NCBI GenBank assembly: GCA_002441055.1
Contig: DJWR01000072.1
Location: forward strand, 1-25,795
Length of the DNA: 25,795 nucleotides
Reading direction: 5' to 3'
Source: Caulobacteraceae bacterium UBA6225
Lineage (GTDB): Bacteria > Pseudomonadota > Alphaproteobacteria > Caulobacterales > Caulobacteraceae
The translations under genes and the position numbers were made by a program. Shown piece by piece: positions 24,402 through 25,795 of this stretch (position 1 is the first letter of the stretch; every line of letters starts with the position of its first letter). The notes under the pieces are model-generated. The model had not been told where the DNA came from. It was given only the letters and a program-made list of their open reading frames with translations, and ran no database searches.

Positions 24402-25304
24402 ATGCCCGCCGCCACCCTCCCTTTGTCCCACTTTCTGCTGGCCATGGCGGTGGTGGCGGTGTGGGGCAGCAATTTCGTGGTCATCAAACTTGGCTTGGCG
24501 GAGTTGCCGCCCCTGGCCTTCGCCGCGCTCCGGTTCTTCTTCGCCCTGGTTCCCGCCGTCTTCTTCCTGCCCCGGCCAGCGGTTCCGTGGCGCCACCTGG
24601 CGGCCTATGGGGTGTTGATCGGGGCAGGCCAGTTCGGCCTGCTCTACATCGCCATGAACGGCCAGATTTCGCCGGGCCTCGCCTCTCTGGTGGTGCAGGT
24701 GCAGGTCTTCTTCACCATCGGCCTGGCCATGGCTGCGACGGGGGAGCGGGTGCGGCTCTTCCAGATCGCCGCTCTCGTCCTGGCCACCGCCGGGATCGGC
24801 GTGATCCTGAGCCATTCGGACCGCACGACCACGCCGCTGGGTCTGGCGCTGGTGATCCTCGCGGCCATGGGCTGGGCCGGCGGCAATCACGTGGCCAAGC
24901 TGAGCGGCCGGGTGAACATGTTGGCCTATGTGGTCTGGGCGAGCCTGTTCTCGGTCCCGCCCCTGGTGGTCATGTCCCTGATCATGGAGGGCTGGCCGAC
25001 CGTGCGCGAGGCGCTGGTCACGGCGAGCCCGGCGGTCTGGGCGGCGGTGGCCTGGCAGTCGGTGGGAAACACCCTGTTCGGCTACGCCGCCTGGGGCTGG
25101 CTCCTGGCCCGCCATCCCGCTGCGACCATCACGCCCATGGCCCTGCTGGTTCCGGTGTTCGGCATGGGCGCCTCGGCCCTGCTGCTGGGGGAGACCATGC
25201 CCTTCTGGAAGATCGGCGCTGCGACCCTGGTCATGGCCGGCCTCGCCCTCAACATCCTCTGGCCCATCGTCGCGGCCCGAAGGCTCCCGCCGCCGGCGGC
25301 CTGA
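24402..25304 (+). CDS. eamA: EamA-family (DMT) exporter, O-acetylserine/cysteine exporter-like
   Basis: A 300-residue inner-membrane transporter with ten predicted helices from two EamA repeats (about 5-135 and 145-290). Motifs close to E. coli EamA (YdeD) are WGSNFVVIKLGL near the start, LASLVVQVQVFFTIGL in the middle, MGWAGGNHVAKL, and ALLVPVFGMGASALLLGE in the last repeat. The likely role is export of small metabolites such as O-acetylserine or cysteine; the substrate is inferred by resemblance only. The start is uncertain between ATG 24339, 24366 and 24402. The last is chosen because the first helix begins right after it and the extra residues are arginine-rich and unconserved. It is divergent from the MAPEG gene. 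Confidence 0.85.
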   Translation: MPAATLPLSHFLLAMAVVAVWGSNFVVIKLGLAELPPLAFAALRFFFALVPAVFFLPRPAVPWRHLAAYGVLIGAGQFGLLYIAMNGQISPGLASLVVQVQVFFTIGLAMAATGERVRLFQIAALVLATAGIGVILSHSDRTTTPLGLALVILAAMGWAGGNHVAKLSGRVNMLAYVVWASLFSVPPLVVMSLIMEGWPTVREALVTASPAVWAAVAWQSVGNTLFGYAAWGWLLARHPAATITPMALLVPVFGMGASALLLGETMPFWKIGAATLVMAGLALNILWPIVAARRLPPPAA

Positions 25305-25333
25305 TCGTTGCGCTCAGCGCGGGGATATTTCAC

Positions 25334-25396
25334 CACGAAGAGCACGAAGGACACCAAGGGTCGGCGCTGACCTTCGTGCTCTTTGTGATCTTCGTG
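25334..25396. repeat. Inverted repeat of 9-base CACGAAG units between convergent genes
   Basis: The left arm is three tandem nonamers (CACGAAGAG, CACGAAGGA, CACCAAGGG; 25334-25360). The right arm read in reverse complement is CACGAAGAT, CACAAAGAG, CACGAAGGT (25396-25370). The arms face each other across a nine-base loop and pair at about 21 of 27 positions. It fills the gap between eamA-like and ubiD, so either strand's RNA would fold. Similar CACGAAG tandem repeats are widespread between bacterial genes. It may serve as a bidirectional terminator or be a dispersed REP-like element. Confidence 0.75.
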
Positions 25397-25426
25397 GTTG
25401 AACTTTCTGCGCCCGCAGCGCGCCCA

Positions 25427-25795
25427 TCACCCCTTCAGCGGAGGCAGGCCAAGGCTCGCCCAGCGGTCGGTGACGCGGGCGACGGTGGCCGCGTCCATGT
25501 CGAGCTTTTCGCCCCATTCGCGGTGGGTCTCGGGCGGCAGCTTGTTGGTGGCGTCCAGGCCGATCTTCGACCCCAGGCCGCTCTCAGGCGAGGCGAAGTC
25601 GAGATAGTCGATGGGGGTGCCCTCCACGAGGGTGATGTCCCGGGCCGGGTCCATGCGGGTCGACAGGGCCCACATGACGTCCTTCCAGTCGCGGGCGTCG
25701 ATATCGTCGTCCACGACGATCACCCACTTGGTGTACATGAACTGCCGCAGATAGCTCCAGACGCCCATCATCACGCGCTTGGCGTGGCCGGGATA
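25427..25795 (-). CDS. ubiD: UbiD-family decarboxylase, C-terminal fragment (5' end outside window)
   Basis: The last 122 residues of a prenylated-FMN-dependent decarboxylase, open to the window edge. It includes the conserved YPGHAKRVMMGVWSYLRQF, VVDDDIDARDWKDVMWALST and the C-terminal helical tail DATNKLPPETHREWGEKL, typical of UbiD (3-octaprenyl-4-hydroxybenzoate carboxy-lyase, ubiquinone biosynthesis) rather than other UbiD-fold decarboxylases. The stop is TGA at 25429-25427. Only the 3' part is visible, so the amino-terminal catalytic sites cannot be checked here. Confidence 0.93.
   Translation of the reverse strand, partial: YPGHAKRVMMGVWSYLRQFMYTKWVIVVDDDIDARDWKDVMWALSTRMDPARDITLVEGTPIDYLDFASPESGLGSKIGLDATNKLPPETHREWGEKLDMDAATVARVTDRWASLGLPPLKG

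Overview
The window is GC-rich (roughly two-thirds G+C by eye) and gene-dense, with strong third-position G/C preference and frequent overlapping start/stop codons. Gene content and order point to an alphaproteobacterium of the Caulobacterales (Caulobacter, Phenylobacterium or a relative). This placement rests on recognised protein families and remembered synteny, because no database search was possible. No rRNA, tRNA, insertion sequence, phage gene or CRISPR array was seen.

Layout. (1) Positions 1-3997 hold ion and osmotic-stress functions: the 3' end of an SLC13-type permease, a leftward pair in which an MscS channel gene is translationally fused (TGATG) to trehalose-6-phosphate synthase otsA, and a rightward potassium-channel gene with a C-terminal zinc ribbon. 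(2) Positions 3998-8506 hold a 320-base regulatory gap with a Pho-box-like repeat, a secreted beta-helix lipoprotein resembling Caulobacter ElpS, and a TonB-dependent receptor, each gene ending in a strong GC hairpin. (3) Positions 8507-19340 hold a complete type II secretion operon, gspC-D-E-F-G-H-I-J-K-L-M-N, with almost no spacing between genes and a near-perfect Pho box in front of gspC. (4) Positions 19333-21383 hold, leftward, the prepilin peptidase (gspO/pilD type) directly downstream of a PstS-like phosphate-binding protein, with another partial Pho-box match upstream. (5) Positions 21384-23780 hold a leftward operon pmbA/tldE - cysQ-like - DUF4170. (6) Positions 23822-25304 hold a MAPEG-family membrane protein and a divergent EamA-type exporter. 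(7) Positions 25305-25795 hold a 9-base-unit inverted repeat and the 3' end of ubiD.

How they fit together. The central 17 kb reads as one phosphate-starvation programme. PhoB-type boxes precede the lipoprotein gene and the secretion operon, and possibly the phosphate-binding protein. The peptidase that matures the five pseudopilins lies behind the phosphate-binding gene. The lipoprotein, with eight paired non-lipid cysteines, is the best candidate cargo of the secretion machine, and the TonB receptor may import what the cargo captures or releases. In C. crescentus a phosphate-starvation-induced extracellular lipoprotein (ElpS) exported by a type II system has been reported. What may be less described is the physical packing of cargo, receptor, whole secreton, peptidase and phosphate-binding protein with matching regulatory boxes.
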